From NCBI RefSeq assembly GCF_003201775.1, contig NZ_QJJZ01000006.1, positions 175,235 through 239,234 on the forward strand: a stretch of 64,000 bases of DNA, in the 5' to 3' direction. The notes under the pieces were generated by a model that saw only the letters and a program-made list of their open reading frames with translations, did not search any database and was not told where the DNA came from. A program made the translations under genes and the position numbers. Numbering within the stretch: position 1 is the stretch's first letter; the number at the start of each line of letters is the position of its first letter. Shown in pieces: positions 1 to 9,930 of the stretch. This DNA comes from Arenibacter sp. ARW7G5Y1 (lineage in GTDB: Bacteria; Bacteroidota; Bacteroidia; Flavobacteriales; Flavobacteriaceae).

Positions 1-1
1 G

Positions 2-517
2 CTGAAACCTTATAAAATCAAAAAAAACCAAGAGGTATTTTTAAACGTAGCCTCTATTACCATTATGGGAAAAGCAGGAATTCTGGAAGGTGGAAAAGGA
101 GATATTATGATCCCGGATGCCCATATTTTTGAGGGAACTGCAGACAATTATCCCTTCGAAAATGAATTGAGCAAGGAAGATTTTGAAGGTAACGGACTCA
201 AAGTGGTTCAAGGAGCGATGGTAACAGTTTTGGGAACTTCTTTGCAGAATAGGGATATCCTGAAATTTTTCCATGAATCCACTTGGAACGTAATTGGCTT
301 GGAAATGGAGGGAGTACATTATCAGAAAGCCATACAATCTGCTTCCAAAATTAGAAAAAGTATACGGGAAGATGTTAAAGTCCGCTATGCGTATTACGCT
401 TCCGACAATCCATTGGAAACCGGTAGTACCCTTGCTTCGGGTGGTTTGGGTACCACAGGCGTGAAACCTACCTATTTGATCACTGACAAAATACTAACAC
501 AAATATTTAATTCTTAA
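2..517 (+). CDS. C-terminal part of a nucleoside-phosphorylase-like protein (5' truncated)
   Basis: The reading frame is open from base 2, so the gene begins before the window and only its last 171 residues are seen. The first in-frame ATG (65) lies inside the conserved stretch and is unlikely to be the start. The segment GLEMEGVHY resembles the E-M-E ribose/base-binding motif of the purine nucleoside phosphorylase/MTAN fold, and the nearby YYASDNP could belong to the same active-site region. This assignment is an inference from a short motif; the protein may be an uncharacterised family. It ends 6 nt before the Wzz-like gene, so the two are probably co-transcribed, although its link to polysaccharide synthesis is not evident. 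Confidence 0.55.
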   Translation: MKPYKIKKNQEVFLNVASITIMGKAGILEGGKGDIMIPDAHIFEGTADNYPFENELSKEDFEGNGLKVVQGAMVTVLGTSLQNRDILKFFHESTWNVIGLEMEGVHYQKAIQSASKIRKSIREDVKVRYAYYASDNPLETGSTLASGGLGTTGVKPTYLITDKILTQIFNS

Positions 518-523
518 ATCAAT

Positions 524-1579
524 ATGGCCAATCAGCAACCAACTCCTAACCATTCATCCTCCGAGGAAGTAGATTTAGGTCAACTGTTTCAATTAATTGG
601 AAACGGATTCAGAAAATTTTTCCAATTTATAGGAAATATATTTAAAGGAATATTTCATACGGTTATCCTCTTCCTGCTCTTTTTACAAAAGCATTTTATA
701 AAATTTGCAATTGCGGCTGTGGTAGGCTTAGCCTTAGGAATCTACTTGGATATGGTTAAAAAACCTAAATATATCTCCACCATGGTTGTTGAACCAAATT
801 TCAATAGTGTACAACAGTTATACAACAATGTAAATTTTTATAATGAGTTGGCCGAGGCAGAAGACTCAATAGCTTTGGCAGAAGCCTTGGATGTAAACGT
901 TAAAGAGGCGGCAAAACTAAAAAAGTTTGTTGTGGAGTCCTATTCGGATGAAAACCAAAAGATACAATTGTTCGATAAGTTTGTACGTAGTTTGGACTCG
1001 ACCACCAAAAAGGCCATTGATATGGAGAACTATTTGAAAAACTTCAACTCCATGGATGCCAGATTCCATACCATTTCCGTAACTGCGACCAATAATACAG
1101 TCGCAAAAAAGATTCAGCCCTCTATTATTAAATCTATTTCCAGAAACGAGTATTTTCAGTTGCAACAAAGTATAAGTGATAAAAACATAAGCCTACAGGA
1201 TAGTTTGTATAAAAAACAATTGATGGAAGTAGATTCCCTACAGCGGCTATACAAAAGGGTAATGGAAAAAGAGGCCGAAAAACCCCAGCAAGGCACCAAC
1301 ATTAGTTTAGGTGAAAATGGCAGCCAGGAAAACAAAGAATTGGCCTTGATCAACCAAGTTGACAAACTGAAACAAAACCTTGTTCTATTAAACGAAGAAA
1401 GGGCCAATAAATCAAGTATCCTCAATGTAATTTCAGCATTCCCAAGAAGAGGGGTGGAAATCAAGGGTATTTTAAATAGCTATAAGTTTTGGATTCCACT
1501 TGGATTTATTGGGATTGCCCTGCTAATGTTAAGTATACTGGACTTAAACACTTATTTAAAAAAATATAAACAGGAATAA
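524..1579 (+). CDS. Wzz-like polysaccharide chain-length determinant
   Basis: A 351-residue inner-membrane protein with the polysaccharide co-polymerase layout. Hydrophobic segments lie near residues 45-80, a long hydrophilic and partly coiled-coil region follows (about 85-315), and a second membrane segment sits at about 322-342 before a short basic tail. The coiled coil is clearest around residues 215-300, which are rich in Gln, Lys and Glu. Proteins of this kind set the modal length of Wzy-polymerised glycans. There is no C-terminal tyrosine-kinase domain, so it resembles O-antigen Wzz more than Wzc. It directly precedes the dTDP-rhamnose genes (3-nt gap), which supports the role. Confidence 0.72.
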   Translation: MANQQPTPNHSSSEEVDLGQLFQLIGNGFRKFFQFIGNIFKGIFHTVILFLLFLQKHFIKFAIAAVVGLALGIYLDMVKKPKYISTMVVEPNFNSVQQLYNNVNFYNELAEAEDSIALAEALDVNVKEAAKLKKFVVESYSDENQKIQLFDKFVRSLDSTTKKAIDMENYLKNFNSMDARFHTISVTATNNTVAKKIQPSIIKSISRNEYFQLQQSISDKNISLQDSLYKKQLMEVDSLQRLYKRVMEKEAEKPQQGTNISLGENGSQENKELALINQVDKLKQNLVLLNEERANKSSILNVISAFPRRGVEIKGILNSYKFWIPLGFIGIALLMLSILDLNTYLKKYKQE

Positions 1580-1582
1580 TCT

Positions 1583-2626
1583 ATGAAAATATTAGTTACG
1601 GGTGGGGCTGGGTTTATTGGATCTCATGTAATTAGAAGGTTGGTAAGGTCATATCCAAAGTATCATATTTATAATTTGGATGCACTTACTTACGCCGGAA
1701 ATCTAGAGAATTTAAAGGATATAGAATCCAATTCCAATTACAGTTTTATTAAAGGCGATATTACAGACGCCAATTTTATCGACGCCCTTTTTAAAAACAA
1801 CATGTTTGATGGCGTAATTCACCTTGCAGCGGAATCACATGTAGATAGGTCAATAACCGACCCACTATCATTTGTAAAAACCAATGTAATTGGCACCGTA
1901 AACCTCTTGAACTCCTTCAAATCTATTTGGAAGGATAATTTTGCTGATAAACGCTTTTACCACGTTAGCACAGATGAAGTTTACGGATCTTTAGGGAAAA
2001 CAGGATTGTTTACAGAAACGACTGCCTATGACCCTAATTCTCCCTATTCGGCCTCCAAGGCCAGTTCCGATCATTTTGTTAGGGCCTATGGGGAGACCTA
2101 TGGCTTGCCCTATGTAATTAGTAATTGTTCCAACAATTACGGTCCAAACCATTTTCCGGAAAAACTAATTCCCTTATTTATTAATAACATCATCCAAAAC
2201 AATCCTTTACCTGTGTATGGAGACGGAAATTATACCAGGGATTGGTTATATGTTGAGGACCATGCCAGGGCAATAGATCTTTTATTCCACAAAGGAAAAA
2301 ATGCCGAAACCTACAATATTGGTGGTTTTAATGAATGGAAAAATATTGATTTGGTGAAATTGCTCTGCAAACAAATGGACCAAAGGCTGGGAAGGCCTTC
2401 CGGGAATAGTGAAAAATTGATTACTTATGTTAAAGATAGACCTGGACACGACTTACGCTATGCCATAGATGCTTCTAAAATAAACAAGGAATTAGGATGG
2501 GAGCCATCCGTTACCTTTGAAGAAGGATTGGCCAAAACCATTGATTGGTATTTGACCAATGAAGAATGGCTCACCAGTGTTACTTCGGGCTCCTATCAAA
2601 CCTATTATAAAAAGCAATACCAGTAA
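1583..2626 (+). CDS. rfbB: dTDP-glucose 4,6-dehydratase
   Basis: RfbB/RmlB converts dTDP-glucose to dTDP-4-keto-6-deoxyglucose, the second step of dTDP-L-rhamnose synthesis, in the cytoplasm. The 347 residues match the usual family length. An NAD-binding GGAGFIGS motif lies at 7-14, the catalytic Thr-Asp-Glu triad at 130-132, and the extended-SDR Tyr155/Lys159 pair in PYSASKASSDHF. The sugar-nucleotide-binding stretch NNYGPNHFPEKLIPL is also present. It is the first gene of a compact rfbBACD run, 3 nt after the Wzz-like gene and 10 nt before rfbA. Confidence 0.97.
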   Translation: MKILVTGGAGFIGSHVIRRLVRSYPKYHIYNLDALTYAGNLENLKDIESNSNYSFIKGDITDANFIDALFKNNMFDGVIHLAAESHVDRSITDPLSFVKTNVIGTVNLLNSFKSIWKDNFADKRFYHVSTDEVYGSLGKTGLFTETTAYDPNSPYSASKASSDHFVRAYGETYGLPYVISNCSNNYGPNHFPEKLIPLFINNIIQNNPLPVYGDGNYTRDWLYVEDHARAIDLLFHKGKNAETYNIGGFNEWKNIDLVKLLCKQMDQRLGRPSGNSEKLITYVKDRPGHDLRYAIDASKINKELGWEPSVTFEEGLAKTIDWYLTNEEWLTSVTSGSYQTYYKKQYQ

Positions 2627-2636
2627 AAAATAAAGC

Positions 2637-3503
2637 ATGAAAGGCATCATACTCGCAGGAGGATCGGGAACACGCTTACACCCTCTTACCTTATCGGTAA
2701 GCAAACAACTAATGCCAATATATGATAAGCCAATGATCTATTACCCTCTATCTACCTTAATGTATGCGGGTATAAGGGAAATATTGATCATTTCAACTCC
2801 CAAGGACCTCCCTTTATTTAAGGAGCTTTTAGGAGACGGCAAGAAATACGGATGCAGCTTTGAATATGCGGTACAAGCCGAACCCAATGGCCTGGCAGAA
2901 GCCTTTATTATTGGGGAACAATTTATTGGAAAAGATAAAGTAGCGCTTATCTTGGGAGACAATATTTTCTACGGTTCCGGTTTGGCTAAATTACTACAGG
3001 CCAATAACGATCCTGAAGGTGGAATTATTTATGCCTACCGTGTCCATGATCCAGAACGTTATGGTGTGGTCGAATTCAATAAGGAAGGAAAAGCCATAAG
3101 TATAGAGGAAAAACCGGAAAACCCTAAATCCAACTACGCTGTACCCGGAATTTATTTTTATGACAATGATGTGGTAGAGATTGCTAAAAATATCGCCCCT
3201 AGCCATAGAGGTGAGATCGAAATCACCGATGTAAATAAAGAATACTTAAAGCGCAATAAATTAAATGTAAGTATTTTGGATAGGGGAACTGCGTGGTTAG
3301 ATACCGGAACCTTTGCATCCCTGATGCAGGCCAGCCAGTTTGTGGAGGTCATTGAAGAGCGCCAGGGGCTTAAAATTGGAGCTATTGAGGGTGCGGCCTT
3401 TGAGATGGGCTATATTTCTAAGGAACAGTTTAAGGCTCTTGCAGAACCTCTTATGAAAAGTGGTTACGGTACAAATTTATTGGGAATATTGAACAAGGAT
3501 TAA
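2637..3503 (+). CDS. rfbA: glucose-1-phosphate thymidylyltransferase
   Basis: RfbA/RmlA makes dTDP-glucose from glucose-1-phosphate and dTTP, the first committed step to dTDP-rhamnose. At 288 residues it has standard length. The nucleotidyltransferase signature GGSGTRLHP lies at 8-16, with [15 protein letters not shown] after it and the metal-binding LGDN at 106-109. [21 protein letters not shown] and WLDTGT are typical of the family. Its TAA stop shares one base with the ATG of rfbC (TAATG), indicating translational coupling. Confidence 0.97.
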   Translation: MKGIILAGGSGTRLHPLTLSVSKQLMPIYDKPMIYYPLSTLMYAGIREILIISTPKDLPLFKELLGDGKKYGCSFEYAVQAEPNGLAEAFIIGEQFIGKDKVALILGDNIFYGSGLAKLLQANNDPEGGIIYAYRVHDPERYGVVEFNKEGKAISIEEKPENPKSNYAVPGIYFYDNDVVEIAKNIAPSHRGEIEITDVNKEYLKRNKLNVSILDRGTAWLDTGTFASLMQASQFVEVIEERQGLKIGAIEGAAFEMGYISKEQFKALAEPLMKSGYGTNLLGILNKD

Positions 3504-4048
3504 TGAAAGTTACAGAGACCAAGTTACAAGGCTGTTTTATTTTGGAACCAGCGGTATTTAAAGATGATAGAGGATATTTTTTTGAAAGTTTTAATGCCAA
3601 TAATTTTAACCAGGCCATTGGTCAAAAAATGGACTTTGTTCAGGATAACCAGTCCTATTCCTCCAAGGGAGTAATTAGGGCCATACATTATCAGACTGGA
3701 AAATACGCCCAGGCCAAATTGGTACGTGTCCTTAGTGGAAAAGTATTGGATGTTGCCGTAGACCTTAGGCAGGACTCTCCTACTTTCGGACAGCATATGG
3801 CCGTGGAATTATCTGCCGAAAATAAAAAACAACTCTTTATCCCAAGAGGATTTGGACATGGATTTTCAGTTCTAAGTGAAACAGCCGAGTTCTTTTATAA
3901 ATGTGATAATTTTTACAACAAAGCCTCGGAAGGAGGAATTATTTACAATGATCCAAGCCTGAATATAGATTGGCAGTTGGCAGTTGATGAAATTAAAGTG
4001 TCCGAAAAAGATTTGGAACTTCCCGTTTTGGAAAACGCACTTTTATAA
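3503..4048 (+). CDS. rfbC: dTDP-4-dehydrorhamnose 3,5-epimerase
   Basis: RfbC/RmlC epimerises C3 and C5 of dTDP-4-keto-6-deoxyglucose. The 181-residue length and cupin fold signatures fit. DDRGYFFESF lies at 21-30, the catalytic His62 in IRAIHYQ, Lys72 in the AKLVRV strand, and IPRGFGHGF follows near residue 115. Both ends overlap neighbours by one base (rfbA stop and rfbD start), so the three genes are probably coupled in translation. Confidence 0.96.
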   Translation: MKVTETKLQGCFILEPAVFKDDRGYFFESFNANNFNQAIGQKMDFVQDNQSYSSKGVIRAIHYQTGKYAQAKLVRVLSGKVLDVAVDLRQDSPTFGQHMAVELSAENKKQLFIPRGFGHGFSVLSETAEFFYKCDNFYNKASEGGIIYNDPSLNIDWQLAVDEIKVSEKDLELPVLENALL

Positions 4049-4941
4049 TGGAGGAAGTTATACCAAAAAAATTAAAACTATTAATCACAGGGGCCAATGG
4101 ACAATTGGGACGATGTCTGCAGGACGTATCAAAAACCTTCCCGAGCTATGATTTCCATTTTAAAACTTCCAAGGAGCTGGATGTCACCAACCAGGAGCAG
4201 ATAAATATTCTATTTGCCAAGGAAGAATTCGACTACTGTATTAATTGTGCCGCATATACCGCAGTGGACAAGGCAGAAACGGACCGAGAAAACGCTTTTT
4301 TGGTGAATGCAGAAGCGGCAAAGTATTTGGCAGAGGCCTGCAAGGCCCAGAATTCTATTTTAATACATATTTCTACCGACTTTGTATTCGATGGTTCAAA
4401 AACGACGCCTTATACAGAAGACGATCTACCCAACCCTATAAACGTGTATGGGGCATCTAAATTAAAAGGAGAACAATACGTTCAGGACATTTTGAAACAA
4501 TATTTTATTATACGAACTTCATGGGTCTATTCGCAATATGGCAATAATTTTGTCAAAACCATGTTGCGCCTTGGAACTGAAAGACATGAATTGTATGTAG
4601 TAAACGACCAGCGTGGATCGCCTACCTATGCTAGTGATTTGGCCGAATTAATAATGAATGTAATACATACGGATTCAAAGAATTACGGAATTTTTCATTA
4701 CAGTAATGAAGGGGAAATAAGTTGGCATGAATTTGCTGCTGCTATTTTTGAAGGGTGTAATTTACCTTGCAACTTATTGGCTATTTCATCAGCAAAATAT
4801 CAGACAAAGGCAAAAAGACCAATGTATACCACTTTGGATAAAACCAAAAGCATTCAATCATTCAAGATAAATAACCGTAATTGGAAAGACAGGCTCAATC
4901 ATTTATTAGCGAAATTAAATAATCCTCAACATGGTATTTAG
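4048..4941 (+). CDS. rfbD: dTDP-4-dehydrorhamnose reductase
   Basis: RfbD/RmlD reduces the 4-keto group to give dTDP-L-rhamnose, completing the pathway. The 297-residue protein has an N-terminal GANGQLG cofactor loop at 15-21, STDFVFDG near 109-116, and the SDR Tyr134/Lys138 pair in VYGASKLKGE, followed by IIRTSWVYS. The gene starts on the last base of rfbC and overlaps the AlgI-like gene by 11 nt. With rfbBAC it gives a complete dTDP-L-rhamnose supply for the glycan built by this locus. Confidence 0.96.
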   Translation: MEEVIPKKLKLLITGANGQLGRCLQDVSKTFPSYDFHFKTSKELDVTNQEQINILFAKEEFDYCINCAAYTAVDKAETDRENAFLVNAEAAKYLAEACKAQNSILIHISTDFVFDGSKTTPYTEDDLPNPINVYGASKLKGEQYVQDILKQYFIIRTSWVYSQYGNNFVKTMLRLGTERHELYVVNDQRGSPTYASDLAELIMNVIHTDSKNYGIFHYSNEGEISWHEFAAAIFEGCNLPCNLLAISSAKYQTKAKRPMYTTLDKTKSIQSFKINNRNWKDRLNHLLAKLNNPQHGI

Positions 4942-6346
4942 TTCAATTACATTCCTCTTCCTTTTTTTACCAATAGTTTTGTTGATTTATTATACCATAA
5001 ACAAGAGACTTAGAAATTTCTTTCTTACAATTTCTAGTCTTTTTTTTTATGCATGGGGAGAAAAGGAATTAGTCATGCTAATGATTTTTTCTATAGCCAT
5101 TAATTATTTGGGCGGATTGGTAATCGATTATGTCTCGGAAAAAAAATCTAAAAAAGCAAAGATATTTACTCTGGTTTTTGTATTAATAAACGTATTGATT
5201 CTTGGTTATTATAAATATGCCAATTTCTTCATAGAAAGTATTAATCAAATAGGACTAACGCAATTTTCAACTATTAATGAAATTTTATTGCCAATTGGAA
5301 TTTCATTTTTCACTTTTCAGGGAATGTCTTATTTAATAGATGTGTATTATCAAAAGGTACCTGCCCAAAAGAATTTAGTATCCTTAGCCCTATATATTTC
5401 AATGTTTCCTCAATTGATTGCCGGACCAATAGTAAGATATATAGATGTTTCAAAGCAAATAGAATCAGAGAGAACCTTCAGAGCGGACCAATTTAGGGAA
5501 GGGTTATTCCGATTCATTACCGGCTTATTTAAAAAGGTGATTATAGCGAACCAAATGGGATTCATCGCTAATGAAGTATTTAGTAATAGTTTTAACGAGG
5601 TGGGGACTATTTCCTTATGGATAGGTATAATAACCTATTCATTTCAGATATATTTTGATTTTTCAGGATATTCCGATATGGCAATTGGTTTAGGCAAAAT
5701 GTTTGGATTCGATTTTCTTGAAAACTTTAACTACCCCTACATCAGTCAATCAATTCAAGAATTTTGGCGTAGATGGCATATTTCCCTTTCAACTTGGTTT
5801 AGAGACTACCTTTATATTCCACTAGGAGGAAATAGACATGGCAATTTCAGAACGTATTACAATTTAATTATAGTATTTTTTATCACAGGCTTATGGCATG
5901 GCGCCAGTTGGAACTTTATAGTTTGGGGGCTGTTTCATGGCTTCTTTTTAATTATTGAAAGAGTTGGTTTCGGGTCGGTATTGAATAAATTGCCAAAAAT
6001 CCTAAGACACATATACACCTTGCTTGTAGTATTAATTGGATGGGTGTTTTTTAGGATTGAAACACTTACAGATGCCATGCTTTTTTTAAAGGGGATGTTT
6101 GGTTATAGTATAAAGGGCAATGAGCTTATATATCAATACTTCAATCCATATTTTATCTTTGTGCTAATATTAGCTATCGTCTTTTCAACACCAATAACCA
6201 GGGTTTTTTCTAACCTTGCTACTAGGGTTATGGCTAAATCATATCAAAAAATGTTGGCATATCCAATAATGTTGATCCTTTTCCTTTTGTGTTTACTTGA
6301 ATTGGCGGAAAGTAATTATAACCCATTTATATATTTTAGATTTTAG
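4931..6346 (+). CDS. MBOAT-family O-acyltransferase, AlgI-like
   Basis: A 471-residue polytopic membrane protein of the MBOAT family. AlgI relatives carry an acyl group across the inner membrane for transfer to a periplasmic glycan. The hallmark GLWHGASWNFIVWGLFHG is present with the proposed catalytic His323, as is EFWRRWHISLSTWFRDYLYIPLGG at about 277-300. It overlaps rfbD by 11 nt and abuts the next gene, which encodes the AlgJ/AlgX-like partner, so the two very likely act together to O-acetylate the surface polysaccharide. A run of nine T lies in the coding sequence at 5040-5048. Confidence 0.92.
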   Translation: MVFSSITFLFLFLPIVLLIYYTINKRLRNFFLTISSLFFYAWGEKELVMLMIFSIAINYLGGLVIDYVSEKKSKKAKIFTLVFVLINVLILGYYKYANFFIESINQIGLTQFSTINEILLPIGISFFTFQGMSYLIDVYYQKVPAQKNLVSLALYISMFPQLIAGPIVRYIDVSKQIESERTFRADQFREGLFRFITGLFKKVIIANQMGFIANEVFSNSFNEVGTISLWIGIITYSFQIYFDFSGYSDMAIGLGKMFGFDFLENFNYPYISQSIQEFWRRWHISLSTWFRDYLYIPLGGNRHGNFRTYYNLIIVFFITGLWHGASWNFIVWGLFHGFFLIIERVGFGSVLNKLPKILRHIYTLLVVLIGWVFFRIETLTDAMLFLKGMFGYSIKGNELIYQYFNPYFIFVLILAIVFSTPITRVFSNLATRVMAKSYQKMLAYPIMLILFLLCLLELAESNYNPFIYFRF

Positions 6347-8056
6347 ATGAAAAAAATTATTTTCTATAGCATATTATTTGGTTTGTTATTTGTGGTTTTA
6401 TATGTTTTTAATTCCAAATACATCCTAAATAAGTATCAGCCTAAAAAACTAAAGGTACTATTTGAAGTGGTTACCGTTGAAAATGACATTTTCCAACTCT
6501 ATTATAGAGAGGCATCCGGAAAATTAAGTGAGCGTCTTTCGGAAAAGGTTAAAGTTATTGCCTCGGAAAAACCTCAAATACTCCAATTCGACATTCCTGA
6601 CACCTTAAAAGTATCCCATTTTAGATTTGATTTCGGAAATTCGGAGCGGGAAACAGATGTAAAAATCAATAAAATTATATTTACATACAATGGTAATAAG
6701 GAAATTATAAATAGAGAGGTAATTAGCGAATTGTTTAAAGCCAACAGGTATACTGAACAACATGCAAACGGTTTCACCCGCAAGATAATTAATGGTAGAT
6801 CAAGCCCCTTTTTACTTTCAATAGATCTAGAAAAATTAATAAACTGTCTGAAGGAAAGACCAAATAAAAACCGGTTAATCATAAACATTCTTCTTTCGAC
6901 TATTTTATCTTTTAGCATTTGCATTGCTATATTTCTGCATGCCAAAAATATTAAACTAAGAGGAAAAGATGATATTGTATTCATTTCTGCCTTTGTGCTT
7001 ATTCTGCTAATGCCTCATTTAGATGAACTCTTTAATCTAGATAATACGGCCATTACCGAAAAACGTGAACTTAAGAAAAAACCGGAAATAACCTTTGAAA
7101 ATTACGATGAGTATCCTGAAAATTTTGAAACCTATTATAATGACAACTTCGGGTTTCGCAAAAAAATGGTCTCATTAGGGGCAATGCTGAGAATAAAACT
7201 ATTTCATTCAATTCCCAATTCCAATAATGTAATAGTAGGAAAGGATAATTGGCTCTTTTACTGGAAAAGCGAAATAATAAAAAATTCATATTTGAACAAA
7301 AATCCGTTTAGTTCAGACTCATTGGGAAAATTCGGTCAAAGTTTTTTAGAGATGAAACAGTTTGCCAATCAAAATGAAAAACTTTTTCTTTCAACCGTCT
7401 ATCCCAACAAGCATACCATTTATGAAGATAAAATACCAACAAGAATTAGAAATATTAAAAAGGAAAATATTAAACGTATTGATCAATTTTATATCTTTCT
7501 GAATAATAATAACATTCCAAATTGTGATCACAGAGAAACATTATTAAAGCAAAAGAAAAATGATCAGCTATATTTAAAAAATGATTCACATTGGAATGCC
7601 AAAGGCGCATATTACGCATACTATAATATTATCAACCTCATATCAAAAGAAGATAGGTCTATTTCGCCGCCTTTGGGAATAGATGTATTTCACCTCCAGA
7701 AACTCCAAAACTATCTAGGGGGTGATTTATTGCCTATACTTGGCATAGATAATAGTATGGGATTATTTAACGATAATTATATAAGATATCGACCTTCGAG
7801 AAATCACTTTAAGAAATCAAAGGATATTTATGGAAAAGGAAATTTATTAATAGAAAACTTAGAGTGTGAAAATGAAAAAACAGCTGTTTTCTTTGGTGAT
7901 TCATACTCAAAGGAATTGCTGAATTTCTTACCCCTTCATTTTAGAAACACTATATTTATTCCTAATATTAGGTTAGATATGAAACAAGTTAAAGCTATAG
8001 ATCCAGACATTATTGTTTATGGCATTGTTGAACGAAATCTTGAAAATTTTGAATAA
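6347..8056 (+). CDS. AlgJ/AlgX-like SGNH O-acetyltransferase with an extra N-terminal domain
   Basis: A 569-residue protein whose C-terminal half (about 240-569) has AlgJ/AlgX features. GKDNWLFYW lies near 298-306, the Asp/His pair D413-x-H415 in NDSHWNAKGA, and the SGNH serine S519 in FFGDSYSKE. The N-terminus has a membrane anchor (6-22), then a predicted soluble domain at about 35-170, then two more hydrophobic segments (about 176-197 and 210-225). The soluble domain is not part of normal AlgJ; it resembles the lipoprotein at 15538-16080. The gene abuts the AlgI-like gene with no gap and probably accepts its acetyl groups. A 182-nt gap follows. Confidence 0.85.
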   Translation: MKKIIFYSILFGLLFVVLYVFNSKYILNKYQPKKLKVLFEVVTVENDIFQLYYREASGKLSERLSEKVKVIASEKPQILQFDIPDTLKVSHFRFDFGNSERETDVKINKIIFTYNGNKEIINREVISELFKANRYTEQHANGFTRKIINGRSSPFLLSIDLEKLINCLKERPNKNRLIINILLSTILSFSICIAIFLHAKNIKLRGKDDIVFISAFVLILLMPHLDELFNLDNTAITEKRELKKKPEITFENYDEYPENFETYYNDNFGFRKKMVSLGAMLRIKLFHSIPNSNNVIVGKDNWLFYWKSEIIKNSYLNKNPFSSDSLGKFGQSFLEMKQFANQNEKLFLSTVYPNKHTIYEDKIPTRIRNIKKENIKRIDQFYIFLNNNNIPNCDHRETLLKQKKNDQLYLKNDSHWNAKGAYYAYYNIINLISKEDRSISPPLGIDVFHLQKLQNYLGGDLLPILGIDNSMGLFNDNYIRYRPSRNHFKKSKDIYGKGNLLIENLECENEKTAVFFGDSYSKELLNFLPLHFRNTIFIPNIRLDMKQVKAIDPDIIVYGIVERNLENFE

Positions 8057-8265
8057 AATAGAATTTAAATGTCAAAATATATGTTTACCATTTTTGATTT
8101 ATCGCTTTACAGTCTAAGCGAAAGTGGAACTATTAAAATGAAAACTACTTGGATTCACTATTTTTGAAGCAAACACAAAATTGAAGGATTATAAAAAAGT
8201 AGGAAAGATGTGATGAACTGTAACAAGTTATCATATTTTTGCTAAAACCATTAAAAAAAATTATT

Positions 8266-9930
8266 TTGAAGATAATAGCAGAAAGTGCTTTCAATCATAA
8301 CGGAAGTTTAGATTATTTAAAAGAGCTTGCCATCGAGGCGAAAAAAACGAAAGCCGATTATTTTACCATTCAAATAATGGATGTTGCTGAATTTTGCACA
8401 AAAGATTACTCCAAGTATAAAATTTACGAAGAGAACACATTAACTTTTCCGGAATGGCAAGAGTTCTTTAAGTATTCCAAAGAGATTGATCTTAAGATTA
8501 TACCTTGTGTTTTGGATACTTCTTCTTTTGATTTTTGTTATAGTGAAGGTTTTCGATTTCTTAAATTACATGCAACCGACATATCTAACATTGCTATGTT
8601 GGAAAAAATGGCAACTTTTGACGACGTTTCTTTTATTTTGGAAACTCAGTGTGCAACTAATCTGGAATTAAAATTTGCCTTAAACTTAATTGGTGATAAG
8701 GTAGAATGTTTAATGCATGGCTTTAGTAATTATCCTACTGAAGTGGAAGATTTGAATTTGAACACGTTGGATTATTTTGCAACTGAATATCCAAATTATT
8801 CAACAGGGCTAGCCGACCACTCTTTAGATATAGATAAAATTCCACTAATGGTCTTGGCAAAAGGCTGTGATTATATAGAAAAACATATCACCCTTTCTAG
8901 GAACAATAGAAACTTTGATTACCAAGTCTCATTATATCCCCATGAATTTAGTGCTATGGTGTCGTATATTAGACATTATGAAAAGGCTCTAGGGAATGTA
9001 ATGAAGCACCCTACAAAAACAGAACTTTCTTATAGAAATGTAATGTATAAAAAGGTTGTAGGTCCCAATGAATTTAAAAGAGCCGATTATGGATTGGATT
9101 ATATTTCACATAAGTTTAATTCCTTTAAAAAAGAAAATATTGGGATAGCATTAATCGCCAGATTAAAATCCCAAAGGCTGCCTCAAAAAGTCCTAAAGCC
9201 ATTTCATGATACTATTTTAATAGATTTCTTATACAAACGCCTAAATACGTCAATAAAAACTAAAAAAACAGTTTTGGCAACATCCACTTTGTTAGAAGAT
9301 GCACCATTGGCCCAAATAGGATATGACAATAAGTTCAATGTTTATTTAGGTCATGCGGTATCTGTAATTGATAGAATGTTGGAACTGGCTTTTCAAGAAG
9401 AATTCGGTGGAGTGTTTAGGGTAACAGGAGATAATCCTTTTACAGATGTAGAACTTATAGATGAAATGATTGATTTATTTGTTGCTAATGATCTGGATTA
9501 TGTTCGTGTTAATAATACTCCTTTTGGTGTATCGGCCGAGTTGTTTTCTACCGAGTATCTTTGGAAACTTTATTTGGAGATGTCCAATCCAATGAATTCG
9601 GAATATCTAACGTATTTTATTCTAAAAGACGATACTGCTAAAAAAGGTTGTATTGACATCATATCGGATATTGAAGACCTAAAATTCATCAATCTTTCAG
9701 TAGATTATCAAGAGGATTTAGATCAGGCCCTTGAACTTGTAACCAAGTTAAATTCGAAAAATTTGTATACATCAAATCTTAAGGATATGGTGTTGGAAAT
9801 AAAAGATTTCAAGCGAGAGAACAAAGATAAGTATATTAAGCTCCCAGAAGGAGAAGAAATACAATTCTCCAAATTTCTGGATCAATTATCAAATCAAAAC
9901 TATAAAATAAGAAAAAAAATCAAAATCTAA
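8266..9930 (+). CDS. NeuB-like synthase fused to a CMP-sugar cytidylyltransferase domain
   Basis: A 554-residue two-domain protein. Residues 1-275 resemble NeuB/SpsE sialic acid synthases: MKIIAESAFNHNG at the start, then GLADHS and YIEKHITL, which hold the expected metal-binding histidines. Residues 291-515 resemble SpsF/NeuA-type cytidylyltransferases, with ARLKSQRLPQKVLKPF and VTGDNPF. No SAF domain is present. In the segment matching AVKxQ the lysine is Thr, so synthase activity is uncertain. There is no in-frame ATG before the conserved region (TAA at 8221). TTG at 8266 gives the family-typical first residues and is preferred to TTG at 8239. The last base overlaps the start of the next gene. 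It probably supplies a CMP-activated nonulosonate. Confidence 0.82.
   Translation: MKIIAESAFNHNGSLDYLKELAIEAKKTKADYFTIQIMDVAEFCTKDYSKYKIYEENTLTFPEWQEFFKYSKEIDLKIIPCVLDTSSFDFCYSEGFRFLKLHATDISNIAMLEKMATFDDVSFILETQCATNLELKFALNLIGDKVECLMHGFSNYPTEVEDLNLNTLDYFATEYPNYSTGLADHSLDIDKIPLMVLAKGCDYIEKHITLSRNNRNFDYQVSLYPHEFSAMVSYIRHYEKALGNVMKHPTKTELSYRNVMYKKVVGPNEFKRADYGLDYISHKFNSFKKENIGIALIARLKSQRLPQKVLKPFHDTILIDFLYKRLNTSIKTKKTVLATSTLLEDAPLAQIGYDNKFNVYLGHAVSVIDRMLELAFQEEFGGVFRVTGDNPFTDVELIDEMIDLFVANDLDYVRVNNTPFGVSAELFSTEYLWKLYLEMSNPMNSEYLTYFILKDDTAKKGCIDIISDIEDLKFINLSVDYQEDLDQALELVTKLNSKNLYTSNLKDMVLEIKDFKRENKDKYIKLPEGEEIQFSKFLDQLSNQNYKIRKKIKI

Noticed and set aside
8069..8167. A 32-residue frame in the gap before the NeuB-like fusion
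   Set aside because: Too short, no recognised motif and no promoter; it may be chance in AT-rich DNA.
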